33,254 nt of DNA from Deltaproteobacteria bacterium (GCA_947484175.1 CANKOI010000044.1:1-33254); one strand, 5' to 3'. Positions 7,583 through 15,640 are shown, numbered from the stretch's first letter. The notes: generated from the sequence alone by a model not told the origin. Numbers and translations are program-made.

Positions 7583-8352
7583 ATCCTCCCAACTGGTTCA
7601 GCGCGGCCAGCCTTTTCTGCGGACTCTACGCCGTGTTTCTGGCGGGTGGCGCCCAAGGCGACGTGAACGCGTTCTACCAAGCCGGCCTGTTTGTCTTCTA
7701 CGCGGGCCTCTTCGACGCGCTCGATGGTCGTGTGGCACGGCTCACGGGCACCGGCGGGGCCTTCGGCGTGCAGCTTGACTCGCTCATCGACATCGTCAGC
7801 TTCGGTGTTGCCCCTGCCAGCCTCGTGTACTTCTGGAAGCTCCACGAACTCGGCCCCATCGGCGTGGTCGGCGCCTTCTGGTTCATGCTCTGTGGCGCCT
7901 TTCGGCTCGCTCGTTTCAACTGCATGGTCGATGGCAAGGTGCACACCTTCGCGCCTGGGTCTACGATTACGGTCACCGGCGGCACGCTCGCTGCGATCGT
8001 GATGTGGCAGGCCGGAGGCGGCGACGGCATTGAGCTTCCCGCGCGTACGCTCCTGGTGTTCAGCGGCCTGATGGGGCTCCTGATGGTGTCGAGTGTGCCC
8101 TACCGCACCATGAAGTCCTTACGCCGGAACAAGGCCACCCTCGCCACCGTGGTGCTTCTGGCGGGTGCGTTCGTATACATGGGTGTCCGGTACGACATCT
8201 CCACGGTACTCGCTCTGTTTGGCACCTTAGCGCTGGTGAGCGGACCGGTGGAGTACGCGCTCTTCTTCCCGGCCCGGCGCCGGGCCCGACGCCGGACGCC
8301 ATCGGCTGTCACGCCTCCGGCCGCGGCTGCGGAAGATGAGCCAAGGCTGTAG
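7564..8352 (+). CDS. pssA: CDP-diacylglycerol--serine O-phosphatidyltransferase
   Basis: PssA joins CDP-diacylglycerol and serine to phosphatidylserine at the inner membrane, on the way to phosphatidylethanolamine. The 262-residue protein has the complete CDP-alcohol phosphotransferase signature D-x2-DG-x2-AR-x8-G-x3-D-x3-D (DALDGRVAR through VQLDSLID, about residues 57-82). Several hydrophobic helices follow. An [15 protein letters not shown]-terminus is typical of the type II (Bacillus-like) PssA group. The C-terminal tail is Arg- then Ala/Pro-rich and probably cytoplasmic. The ATG lies inside the 3' end of lysC, so the pair is translationally coupled. This is the last gene of the kinase-led operon and ends in a hairpin. 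Confidence 0.93.
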   Translation: MLRQFLNPPNWFSAASLFCGLYAVFLAGGAQGDVNAFYQAGLFVFYAGLFDALDGRVARLTGTGGAFGVQLDSLIDIVSFGVAPASLVYFWKLHELGPIGVVGAFWFMLCGAFRLARFNCMVDGKVHTFAPGSTITVTGGTLAAIVMWQAGGGDGIELPARTLLVFSGLMGLLMVSSVPYRTMKSLRRNKATLATVVLLAGAFVYMGVRYDISTVLALFGTLALVSGPVEYALFFPARRRARRRTPSAVTPPAAAAEDEPRL

Positions 8353-8358
8353 CCTTGG
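8341..8358. terminator. Perfect inverted repeat between convergent genes, possible bidirectional terminator
   Basis: CCAAGGCT-GT-AGCCTTGG is a perfect palindromic hairpin that includes the pssA stop codon. It lies between the convergent pssA and FYDLN genes. No T-run follows on either strand, so its terminator role is inferred from position only. Confidence 0.45.
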
Positions 8359-8385
8359 TTGCGCCCCTTCGCGGGGTACGCCTCG

Positions 8386-8679
8386 TCAGTCCTCTTCGGC
8401 GACCTCTTCGCCCGGCTCCTCTTCGTCTTCGATCTCTTCTTCTTCGGTCTCGCCGTCCTCTTCGCCCTCTTCTTCGCTCTCGATCTCCTCTTCCGCACGG
8501 CGGGCGAGACCTTTGCCGCGGTAGCGGGCCAAGACCGACTCACGTGGATCGGGGCTGGGATCGTTACGCTGGTCGGCGCCGCACTTCGGACAAAGCGGCT
8601 CCGGACGGGTGAGATCGTAGAACTTCAGTCCGCACTCGTAGCACGTGTAGCGCGTGCCGAGCTTGCTCTTGTCTTGCAT
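8386..8679 (-). CDS. FYDLN-acid family zinc-ribbon protein with polyacidic tail
   Basis: This is a 97-residue protein of the FYDLN_acid family (TIGR02300), whose function is unknown. A single zinc ribbon is formed by C13, C16, C30 and C33 and contains the diagnostic KFYDLTRPEPLCPKCG segment. The rest is a low-complexity tail from about residue 64 made almost only of Glu with some Asp and Gly, predicted to be disordered. Family members typically begin with an LGTKR-like segment, here LGTRYTC. The GAGAGGAAG just before the ATG provides a ribosome site. The gene is divergent from the beta-propeller lipoprotein gene and convergent with pssA. A polyanionic tail on a zinc ribbon suggests a partner for basic proteins or RNA polymerase, but that is speculation. 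Confidence 0.9.
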   Translation of the reverse strand: MQDKSKLGTRYTCYECGLKFYDLTRPEPLCPKCGADQRNDPSPDPRESVLARYRGKGLARRAEEEIESEEEGEEDGETEEEEIEDEEEPGEEVAEED

Positions 8680-8785
8680 CTTCCTCTCGCGGGCGGCCCT
8701 CCTTACCGGCTACACGCGGGTACGCAACCCTGACGAGGGTGACCGCGTGAGTTAGCGTGTGCCCCCCCCCACCACCGGGTTGGAA

Positions 8786-10222
8786 ATGATTCACGGTCTC
8801 GTTTTCAGCCTGCTCGCGTGTACGCCAGAGTCTGGCACGGTCGGCACCGAAGATGTGCGCATCGATCATGCGAAGTCGAAGATCGAGAGCCTTTTGCCCC
8901 GGACGTGTGTCCAGGAACAGGGAATCCTCTTCAGCGTTTGGCAAGACGACCGGGATGGCCACCAGGCGATCTGGTTCAATATGTCGGCCGACGGCGGGGT
9001 CACCTTCCTCGGCAGCGACACCCTGCTCAGCCTTGGTGAAGGCGATGCGCTCAACCCCGCCATCGCTTGCACGGGCGACCACGTGTACGTGGCCTGGGAA
9101 GACAAGCGCGACGGGGAGCTGGGCTACGAGAACATCTACGTCCAGTGGTCCGACGATCGGGGTCGGCACTGGCAGAAGGAGGACCTCAGCCTCGACGCGG
9201 ATCCGGAGGGCAAGACCATCAGCTTGGCCCCTGCGGTGGCCGCAGCGGGCGACGGTGCGTGGGTCGTGTGGTCCGACAGCGTGAACGGGGCGTACGACAT
9301 CTACGTGAGTGGCACCGCAAATGGCGGTGAGGACTGGTCGGAGAAGCCCGTTCGGGTCGATACCGACGAAGCCGGCGTGGCCTACTCGGGGAGCCCTCTG
9401 ATCGTTGGGGGCGACGACGGTCAGGTGGTTGTGGCGTGGGAAGACCGGCGCAGCGGCGGCACGGATATCTACGCGAACGACTCCGACGACGGTGGGGAGA
9501 GCTTCGAGGGGAGCGATACGCGCCTCGACGCGGGCGATGAGGCGGGCTCCCATGACAGCTTCCTTTCGGGTCTCGCGCGCGCAGGCCACAATGCCTACGC
9601 GGTGTGGGCCGACGACCGCTTCGGCCTGAACTCGGACATCCTCCTCAGTTATTCTCACACCGGCGGGAACAACTGGGTGGAGGAGCCCGTGCGGGTCGAG
9701 TCCGACGCCGAAGGCATTGCCGACTCCATCAACGCGACGGTGGTAGCCGTGGAAGATCGCGTCTTTGTGGCCTTCCAGGACAATCGCGCGGGCGGCGGGT
9801 ACGACATCCTGTTGCGCTGGTCCGACGACGCTGGTGAGGCGTGGGCGATCGAGGAGGAGGTGCGCATGGAGACCGACGACCCGGGCGAGGCGCAGAGCTA
9901 CTTCCCCCACCTCGCCGTAGACGGTGACATGTGGGCGGTGCAGTGGATGGACTACCGCGACGACATCAAGGGCGTCGGCTTCAACGACCTCTACTACAAC
10001 TACACCGTCGACGCGGGCACCACGTGGCAGGGCTCCGATGTGCGAATCAACAGCACCTCGCTGGCCACCAGCTTCGCAAACGAAGCCAGTTTTTATCTCC
10101 GCGGTGGTTTCGTGGTGACGGTGTGGGCCGACGGGCGCACCGGTAGCACAGACGTTTTCGCCGCGGGCCGAGAGGTGGGCGAGGAGAGCGTGTGGATTGA
10201 GCCGGAAGCGGCCACCGAGTAG
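8786..10222 (+). CDS. BNR/Asp-box beta-propeller lipoprotein
   Basis: This 478-residue predicted lipoprotein starts MIHGLVFSLLAC, a very short leader ending in a lipobox-like LLAC. It contains seven complete repeats and one half repeat of about 50-55 residues. Each has a V-x-V-x-W-x-D-x-R strand (AWEDKRDG, AWEDRRSG, VWADDRFG, AFQDNRAG) and then an Asp-box-like turn (SADGGVTF, SDDGGESF, SDDAGEAW). This is the BNR/sialidase-type beta-propeller. Catalytic sialidase residues (the Arg triad and FRIP motif) are not recognisable, so it is more likely a surface binding protein than an enzyme. An in-frame GTG at 8759 followed by a run of nine C is a possible earlier start. I prefer 8786 because of the lipobox, though its ribosome site is weak. 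Confidence 0.8.
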   Translation: MIHGLVFSLLACTPESGTVGTEDVRIDHAKSKIESLLPRTCVQEQGILFSVWQDDRDGHQAIWFNMSADGGVTFLGSDTLLSLGEGDALNPAIACTGDHVYVAWEDKRDGELGYENIYVQWSDDRGRHWQKEDLSLDADPEGKTISLAPAVAAAGDGAWVVWSDSVNGAYDIYVSGTANGGEDWSEKPVRVDTDEAGVAYSGSPLIVGGDDGQVVVAWEDRRSGGTDIYANDSDDGGESFEGSDTRLDAGDEAGSHDSFLSGLARAGHNAYAVWADDRFGLNSDILLSYSHTGGNNWVEEPVRVESDAEGIADSINATVVAVEDRVFVAFQDNRAGGGYDILLRWSDDAGEAWAIEEEVRMETDDPGEAQSYFPHLAVDGDMWAVQWMDYRDDIKGVGFNDLYYNYTVDAGTTWQGSDVRINSTSLATSFANEASFYLRGGFVVTVWADGRTGSTDVFAAGREVGEESVWIEPEAATE

Positions 10223-10227
10223 GCTTC

Positions 10228-11532
10228 GTGCTCCTCCTCCTGGTGGCGTGTTCCGCGGGGCCCCCCGACCCGAGGCCCGGCTTGCGTGCTCGCTGGGCTG
10301 GGCTGCGGAGCGTGAAGCTCGACGCGGCTCAGGCCTTCCGCGACGCCCGTTACGGCGAAGCCTGCGCCGCGCTCAAGCTCTCGCTGGCTGGCGCGCCGGG
10401 TGCATCCCCCGCTGAGGAAGCCGGTTGGGCGAGGCTGCTCACGGTGGCTGCGCGCGACCCCGCCTGCCTCGATGGGGTGGACGGCGACGCGATCGCCGAG
10501 TGGGGAGCGGGCCGCAAAGGGTGGACAGATGCGGTGGGGGAGTGGCGTGCGGGCCGCGGCCTCTACGTCGACCCCGTGGGCCTTGCGCCCGATTCCCGGC
10601 TGAGCGTGGCCTTGAGGGGCGATTCGAGGGCGCCCGTGGTGGATGCGGCGCTGTTGGTCCTTGCGGAAGACCCCCAAAACGCACGCGCCTGCTCCCTCCT
10701 GGTGCAGGACGACATCGACCGGGGCGAGCTGCTTCTGGGCCTCGGCCGCTGCCCCGACGTCCACACCTCGGCGCTGGTTCGCCTGCGCGCCGCCGCTCTG
10801 GACGAAGCTGGGCGATTCGAGGAGGCGGTCGCCGCCTACGACACCGCCGGATTCACGCTCCACAGCGCGGCCGTCTTGTACCAGGAGCGTGCCGACCTCG
10901 ACGACGAGGTCGCTCGTCGCCTCGACGAACCCGTGCCGCCCGCCGCCCTCCACCGCGCGTGGTTCGATCTGCTTCGGGGGCGCTCCCCGCGGTTGACCGG
11001 CCTCGACGAGAGCCACGAGGCCCTGCTCGTACGCGCGCTGGCCGGAGATACGGACTCGGTCGCCGCGCTTCAAGGCGTGCCGGGGGTCGAGGCCAAGGTG
11101 CTGCACGCCCGGCTCACCGGTAGCGTCGAGCCGCTCGATGCCTTGTTGGCCGCCGATCCGGACAACGACGTCGTCTGGAGGGCTCGGCTTGGCGTGGCAT
11201 TGGAGCAGGGGTTCGATCTGGAGGAGAGTCTGGGAAGGCTGGCAGCCCGCGATCCCGATCACCTCCGCCTCCGCCACCCCACCCCGCGGCGCGAGGCTCC
11301 TTGGAGCGCCATCGTGCCGTGGACGTGGGAGCGCTTACGTTCCCGCCTCCCTGCGCTGGCCGCTGTCGGTGAGGACGACGTGGGGCGGAACTGGAGAAGG
11401 GCGGTGGCGCAGCCCGAGAGCGAACGATCCGCGGCTCTGGCGGAACTTCAGACGGCCCACCCCGAGCTGAGGGGGCTGGCGCGCTTTCGAGCCGGAGGAT
11501 CGATCCTTGACGGCCCCGCCGGGCTGAGATAA
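10228..11532 (+). CDS. Predicted lipoprotein with TPR-like helical repeats
   Basis: I do not recognise this 434-residue protein. It opens at a GTG with MLLLLVACSAGP, a seven-residue leader before the candidate lipid cysteine, with no positive charge. The rest is Ala/Leu/Arg-rich and helical. It contains several segments with TPR character, such as ARYGEACAALKLSLAG near residue 40 and EAGRFEEAVAAYDTAGF near residue 200. A C-terminal part has WTWERLRSRLPAL. The start is 5 bases after the stop of the propeller lipoprotein, so the two are probably cotranscribed and may act together at the outer membrane. Its last codons overlap a promoter-like sequence for rplM. Confidence 0.7.
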   Translation: MLLLLVACSAGPPDPRPGLRARWAGLRSVKLDAAQAFRDARYGEACAALKLSLAGAPGASPAEEAGWARLLTVAARDPACLDGVDGDAIAEWGAGRKGWTDAVGEWRAGRGLYVDPVGLAPDSRLSVALRGDSRAPVVDAALLVLAEDPQNARACSLLVQDDIDRGELLLGLGRCPDVHTSALVRLRAAALDEAGRFEEAVAAYDTAGFTLHSAAVLYQERADLDDEVARRLDEPVPPAALHRAWFDLLRGRSPRLTGLDESHEALLVRALAGDTDSVAALQGVPGVEAKVLHARLTGSVEPLDALLAADPDNDVVWRARLGVALEQGFDLEESLGRLAARDPDHLRLRHPTPRREAPWSAIVPWTWERLRSRLPALAAVGEDDVGRNWRRAVAQPESERSAALAELQTAHPELRGLARFRAGGSILDGPAGLR

Positions 11533-11533
11533 T
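11507..11533 (+). promoter_or_regulatory. rplM: Putative sigma70-type promoter for rplM-rpsI
   Basis: TTGACG (11507-11512) and GATAAT (11528-11533) are separated by 15 bp, shorter than the ideal 17. They lie 43 bases upstream of the rplM ATG, overlapping the end of the preceding gene. A ribosomal-protein operon would be expected to have its own promoter here. Confidence 0.4.
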
Positions 11534-11576
11534 CGCCGCCCGCTCCGGGGGGTCCTCTCCCTCCGACGGGAATTCT

Positions 11577-12029
11577 ATGCACGCGCACCACACTTGGACC
11601 ACGCACTCCACCTCGCCGCAGGAAGCGACGCACGACTGGTTCGTCGTCGATGCCGCCGGGCAGACGTTGGGGCGCCTCGCCACGCGCATTTCTCAAGTGC
11701 TCCAGGGCAAGCACAAGGCGGCCTACACCCCGCACACCGACACCGGCGACTTCGTGGTGGTGGTGAACGCAGAGAAGATCCACCTCTCGGGCAAGAAGCT
11801 CGACCAGAAGAGCTACCACCGCTACTCCGGCACCCCGGGTGGCCTTCGCTCCATCACGGCGCGTCGCCAGCTCGAAACCCACCCCGAGCGCGTGATCTCG
11901 GCCGCCGTGCAGGGCATGGTTCCCCGCAACCGGCTGGGCCGCCAGATGCTCACGAAGCTGAAGGTGTATGCGGGTGATGCACACCCCCACGTCGCCCAAC
12001 AGCCCAAGCCCTTTCCCGAGTACGTCTGA
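11577..12029 (+). CDS. rplM: 50S ribosomal protein L13
   Basis: L13 is an early-assembling protein of the large ribosomal subunit. The 150-residue product contains the family core [20 protein letters not shown] (about 20-39), [20 protein letters not shown]-like [14 protein letters not shown], and [24 protein letters not shown] near the C-terminus. The ATG at 11577 leaves a slightly long N-terminal tail ([10 protein letters not shown]), with GGGA as a weak ribosome site. The stop overlaps the rpsI start (TGATG), the conserved L13-S9 gene pair, so synthesis of the two proteins is coupled. Confidence 0.97.
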   Translation: MHAHHTWTTHSTSPQEATHDWFVVDAAGQTLGRLATRISQVLQGKHKAAYTPHTDTGDFVVVVNAEKIHLSGKKLDQKSYHRYSGTPGGLRSITARRQLETHPERVISAAVQGMVPRNRLGRQMLTKLKVYAGDAHPHVAQQPKPFPEYV

Positions 12030-12427
12030 TGGCCTCCAAGCAGCTCGTCCAGTTCTGCGCCACCGGCCGCCGCAAGACGGCCTCTGCGCGCATCTTCCTT
12101 CGTCCCGGCACCGGCAAGGTGACCATCAACAAGCGTGAAGCGGCCGAATACGTGCACCGCGCCGTGCTTGAGATGGTCGTTCGCCAGCCGATGGTTGTCA
12201 CGTCGCAGCCCGACTGGGACGTGATTGTCAACGTTCGCGGCGGCGGCAAGTCTGGTCAGGCGCAAGCCATCCGGATGGGCCTCGCTCGTGCGTTGGTGAT
12301 GTCGAACCCCAACCTGCGCCCCGAGCTGAAGAAGGCCGGTTTCCTCACGCGCGACGGCCGCAAGGTGGAGCGTAAGAAGTACGGTCGCGCAGGTGCTCGC
12401 CGTCGGTTCCAGTTCAGCAAGCGCTGA
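12029..12427 (+). CDS. rpsI: 30S ribosomal protein S9
   Basis: S9 sits in the head of the small subunit, with its C-terminal tail reaching the P-site tRNA. The 132-residue sequence has [15 protein letters not shown] at the N-terminus, the conserved [20 protein letters not shown] segment, and the basic tail [17 protein letters not shown] ending in the invariant Lys-Arg. It directly follows rplM with a one-base overlap. The N-terminal extension MASKQLVQ is short and unremarkable. Confidence 0.97.
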   Translation: MASKQLVQFCATGRRKTASARIFLRPGTGKVTINKREAAEYVHRAVLEMVVRQPMVVTSQPDWDVIVNVRGGGKSGQAQAIRMGLARALVMSNPNLRPELKKAGFLTRDGRKVERKKYGRAGARRRFQFSKR

Positions 12428-12532
12428 TCTCTTCGCGTCGTTGCTCGAGGGCCACTTGCGCGCAGCCGACCGCTGCGTGGTAGATTGCGCCACGATGAGT
12501 GCTGGCTGCCGGCTGTCGTGGAGGGGCCCTTG

Positions 12533-14140
12533 GTGAGAGGCGGCCGAAGCTACCGAGTGTCGGCGCTGCTTGGGCAGGGCGCGTTCGGCGAGGTGTTCCT
12601 CGCCGACACGGTGGGCACGGGCATCCGCCGCCGCGTGGCGATCAAGCTGCTGCGTCCAGAAAAGGTGTCCACACCGGGCCTCATCGGCCGCCTCCGCGAC
12701 GAGGCGCGGATGCTCGCGGCGATCCGGCACCGGGCCATCGTTCGGGTGGACGACCTGGTGGAGCTGGATGGCAGCTGGGCGATCGTGATGGAGTACGTCG
12801 AGGGCTGCGACGTCACCGAGCTCCTGCGGCAGGGGGTGGTCCCGCCAGTCGCTGCTCTGGCCATCGTGGAGGAGGTGGCCAGCGCGCTCCACGTCGCGTG
12901 GCATCAGTCTGGCCCCGACGGTACGCCTCTGCGGCTGGTTCATCGCGACATCAAGCCCAGCAACCTCCGCATCACGGCTCAGGGGGAGGTGAAGATCCTC
13001 GACTTCGGGGTGGCGCGAGCCGAGCTCAGCTCTCGGGAGGAACACACCGCAGAGGCGGCGTTCGGAACGGTCCCGTATATGGCGCCGGAGCGGTTCTACG
13101 GCGAGGACACCGTGGCAGGCGACGTGTACGCCCTCGGGGTGACGTTGTTTGAGATGCTCACCGGGGTGAAGCCGGGAAAGACGGCGATGGACGCTGATCG
13201 TGCGCCCCCCGGGGAAAAGTACCGCGCTCAATGGACATGGATGCGCGAGGACATCGCGCAGCCGCTTCACGATCTTGTCGCGTCGATGCTGAGCACCGGT
13301 CCTCACGCCCGGCCCACGCCCCGCGAGGTGGCGCGTCAGAGTGCAGTCATTCGCAGCTCCCTGTCGGGGGCCCCCCTCGACGAGTGGACGGAGTCAGTGG
13401 TGCCGGGGGTGCTCCGCTTGCAGGAGGAGCGCCGCGGCCAGGCGGTGTCGGATCGCACGGGAACTTTGCTGATCGAGCGCACCGGCGCGATCTCGACGTC
13501 GTCTCGGCGGGGCGCCCGGAGCGCCGGGATGACCGCGCTGGTAGCGGCGCCGGCCGCGTTGCTGGTGCTTGGCCTGTCGGCCGCCGCAATCGTGGTTCCG
13601 GCGTTGTACTTTGGCCTTGGCGAGCCCCCCCCCGATGTCGCCGAGAGTGAGTTGGCGGCGCCCGCCTCCTCCTCCCCGGCTGCCCCCGAGGTGGCCGCGC
13701 CTGCGGTCGTTTCGGTTGTGCCCGCGCCGGCCGCGCCACTCGCGCCGGCCGCCCTGCCGGTGGTCACGCCCGCCGCGCCTCCGGCGCGTGCCGGGTCTCC
13801 GCCGTCGTCGTCCGGGTCGCCCGCCAAGCCCGCGGCTCCCCCTTCGGGCGCCGCGGCGGTCCCCGCGCCGACTCCTGAGGTCGTCCCCCCTCCGGTTGAG
13901 GCGCCCGCCGCGGCGGTCGAGTCCGGCCGCCTCGCCTTCGAGGGTGATGCGACGCTCGTTTCCTTGAAGGGGGCGGGTGGAACGTTCGGAGCGGGAGAAC
14001 TGCTGCCGGGGCGGTACAACGCGGAGGTAAGCTTCGGCGGGGGGGGCAGCGTTTCGCAGGTCGTGGACGTGTCGCCGGGGAAGACCACGCGGATGAAGTG
14101 TTCGAGTAAGTTTCAGAACTGCCGAGTTTCCCAAGAGTGA
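12533..14140 (+). CDS. Membrane-anchored Ser/Thr protein kinase with C-terminal PEGA-like domain
   Basis: This is a Hanks-type kinase of about 535 residues. The cytoplasmic domain (about 5-285) has the glycine loop LGQGAFGEVF, ATP lysine K38, catalytic HRDIKPSN (D139), DFG (D157) and the GTVPYMAPER activation segment. A single membrane helix at about 333-362 is followed by a long Pro/Ala/Ser linker (about 365-465). The short C-terminal beta domain (RLAFEGDATLVSL to SQVVDVSPGKT) resembles PEGA repeats. The start is uncertain: GTG 12533 or TTG 12530 follow a good GGAGG, whereas TTG 12485 adds 16 residues. A run of nine C (13625-13633) lies exactly at the junction of membrane helix and linker. 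The stop overlaps the next gene. The kinase may phosphorylate unknown targets in response to an envelope signal. Confidence 0.92.
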   Translation: MRGGRSYRVSALLGQGAFGEVFLADTVGTGIRRRVAIKLLRPEKVSTPGLIGRLRDEARMLAAIRHRAIVRVDDLVELDGSWAIVMEYVEGCDVTELLRQGVVPPVAALAIVEEVASALHVAWHQSGPDGTPLRLVHRDIKPSNLRITAQGEVKILDFGVARAELSSREEHTAEAAFGTVPYMAPERFYGEDTVAGDVYALGVTLFEMLTGVKPGKTAMDADRAPPGEKYRAQWTWMREDIAQPLHDLVASMLSTGPHARPTPREVARQSAVIRSSLSGAPLDEWTESVVPGVLRLQEERRGQAVSDRTGTLLIERTGAISTSSRRGARSAGMTALVAAPAALLVLGLSAAAIVVPALYFGLGEPPPDVAESELAAPASSSPAAPEVAAPAVVSVVPAPAAPLAPAALPVVTPAAPPARAGSPPSSSGSPAKPAAPPSGAAAVPAPTPEVVPPPVEAPAAAVESGRLAFEGDATLVSLKGAGGTFGAGELLPGRYNAEVSFGGGGSVSQVVDVSPGKTTRMKCSSKFQNCRVSQE

Positions 14141-14421
14141 AACGCGCGGACGTGGTCGTGTTTTGCCTGGTCGCGGTCGTGCTTCTGCTCGGGTGGGCGG
14201 CGTGGCGGCATCAGCAGGGGCGCACGATTCCCTTGCTTGCCGGCACCTGTGAAGAACGGTGCTTCGCCAACGACGCCGGGTGCGCCGCCGTGATCAGCAC
14301 CCAGGGCGGGTTTCCCGACGCGGCGCTGGCGCCTCACGATCGGCAGGCGCGCTGCAACGGCATCTGTTTTGTTCTACGTACGAAGAACCCGAACGCGACC
14401 GATGGCTGCCTCGCTAGGTAG
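14137..14421 (+). CDS. Small membrane-anchored Cys-rich protein
   Basis: This 94-residue protein of no recognised family starts at a GTG that overlaps the kinase stop (GTGA). An N-terminal hydrophobic helix (VVVFCLVAVVLLLGWAAW, about 6-23) is preceded by KR, so the rest should face the periplasm. That part contains six cysteines: C38 and C42, C49, C73 and C77, and C91. Two CxxxC pairs flank a 30-residue segment, a layout that suggests disulfide bonds. Translational coupling to the Ser/Thr kinase makes it a candidate partner or ligand-binding companion of the kinase's extracytoplasmic tail. Confidence 0.7.
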   Translation: MKRADVVVFCLVAVVLLLGWAAWRHQQGRTIPLLAGTCEERCFANDAGCAAVISTQGGFPDAALAPHDRQARCNGICFVLRTKNPNATDGCLAR

Positions 14422-14430
14422 CTGGATGGC

Positions 14431-15126
14431 CTACCCCTCTCGGGCTTTCAGCCCAGCGGCCCGAGCGAGGTCGGGCCTCCCCTCGACGGTGCGAGCCTCT
14501 GACTGTTCTCGGCGCCATTGGGCCACACGTGCGTGGTCGCCGGAGAGCAGCACCTCGGGCACCGCGCGCCCCTGCCACTCGGCGGGGCGGGTGTACTGTG
14601 GGTACTCGAGCAGCCCCTCGCTGAAGCTCTCCTCCGTGGGGCTCTCTGCGTTGCCGAGGGCGCCGGGCAACAGCCGCACGATGGCATCCACCACCACGCA
14701 GGCCGCGAGCTCGCCGCCGGTGATCACGTAGTCGCCGATGGAGATCGTCTCGTGCACGAGGCCTTGCCGCACCCTTGCGTCGATGCCTTCGTAATGACCG
14801 CACACCAGCACGAGGTGGGGGAGGGCGGCCAGCCGTCGGGCAGCGGCTTGGCTGAAGGGCGCCCCGCCGGGGTCGAGCAACACCACGTGGCTGTCCTCGC
14901 GAACCACCGCGGCGATGGCTGCGCCGACCACGTCGGCGCGCATCACCATGCCGCTGCCACCGCCGTAGGGGCTGTCGTCAACCGACCGATGGCGACCCAC
15001 CCCGTGCTCGCGGATGTCGTGGAGGCCGAGCGACCACACGTTGGCTCGCAGCGCCCGCCCGAGGATGGAGTGAGTGAGCGCCGGCTCGACCATCGCCGGG
15101 AACAGCGTGAGCACATCTACCCGCAC
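14431..15126 (-). CDS. trmD: tRNA (guanine(37)-N1)-methyltransferase
   Basis: TrmD uses S-adenosylmethionine to methylate G37 next to the anticodon, preventing +1 frameshifts. The 231-residue protein contains the SPOUT trefoil-knot motifs LVCGHYEGIDARV, SIGDYVITGGELAA and ALGNAESPTEESFSEG, then the YPQYTRPAEWQG and VLLSGDHARVAQWRREQS segments. YGGGSGMVM is present at about residues 54-62. It starts at a GTG one base after the rimM stop. The usual next gene, rplS, is absent; trmD ends 9 bases from the convergent Cys-rich protein gene. Confidence 0.97.
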   Translation of the reverse strand: MRVDVLTLFPAMVEPALTHSILGRALRANVWSLGLHDIREHGVGRHRSVDDSPYGGGSGMVMRADVVGAAIAAVVREDSHVVLLDPGGAPFSQAAARRLAALPHLVLVCGHYEGIDARVRQGLVHETISIGDYVITGGELAACVVVDAIVRLLPGALGNAESPTEESFSEGLLEYPQYTRPAEWQGRAVPEVLLSGDHARVAQWRREQSEARTVEGRPDLARAAGLKAREG

Positions 15127-15127
15127 G

Positions 15128-15640
15128 CTACTCGCCCGTCGTGAGAGCCCCTGCGGCCACGACGATCACGCCGGCTTCGGGGTCGACCCGCAGCACGGTG
15201 TCGGGGCCGGGAAGCAAGAAGCCGTCTCCGCTGTCGAGGGCGATCACCCACACGTCGCGGTCGCCGGGAACGACGTCGGCGAGGGTGCCGAGAACAGTGC
15301 CCGCCTCGTCTTCCACGGACAGTCCGAGCAGATCGGCCACGTAGTACTCGCCCTCATCGGTCTGGGGGAGTTGGTCGCGCTCAATCAGCACGAGCGCGCC
15401 GACCAAGGCAGCGGCCGCTTCGGGCGTGGTGATGCCATCCACCCGCCCGATGATTCGCTTTCCTGCCCCCGGGCGAATGCGGATCTCGGCCACACGTTCG
15501 GTTCCGTCACTCTCCTGCAGCACCACGCTCCGCGGCTCGGCCAGAACGGAGTCGATGCGGTTGTGGAGGTGCAGGCGCAGTTCGCCCCGCACGCCGAAGA
15601 CGCCGACTACCGACCCCAGTTCGATGCGGTCGGCAGACAC
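15128..15640 (-). CDS. rimM: Ribosome maturation factor RimM
   Basis: RimM helps assemble the 30S head around S19 and is needed for 16S rRNA maturation. The product from the GTG at 15640 has about 170 residues, the normal size. It has the N-terminal beta barrel (ELGSVVGVFGVRGELRLHLHN) and the PRC-barrel part with EYYVADLLGLSVEDE, LGTLADVVPGDRDVWVI and FLLPGPDTVLRVDPEAG. The reading frame extends upstream inside khpA, but only the GTG at 15640, four bases after the khpA stop, gives a family-like N-terminus. It lies between khpA and trmD in the classic rpsP-khpA-rimM-trmD order. Confidence 0.95.
   Translation of the reverse strand: MSADRIELGSVVGVFGVRGELRLHLHNRIDSVLAEPRSVVLQESDGTERVAEIRIRPGAGKRIIGRVDGITTPEAAAALVGALVLIERDQLPQTDEGEYYVADLLGLSVEDEAGTVLGTLADVVPGDRDVWVIALDSGDGFLLPGPDTVLRVDPEAGVIVVAAGALTTGE

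Noticed and set aside
8564-9910. Minus-strand open frame of about 448 codons opposite the propeller lipoprotein
   Set aside because: It is an antisense read of the repeated propeller codons; its own apparent repeats come from the repeats on the plus strand.
11822-13306. Minus-strand open frame of about 490 codons across rplM, rpsI and the kinase
   Set aside because: It lies opposite three well-supported genes and has no recognisable domain or ribosome site.
14422-14430. rplS expected after trmD
   Set aside because: Only 9 bases separate trmD from a convergent gene; rplS is not in the window.
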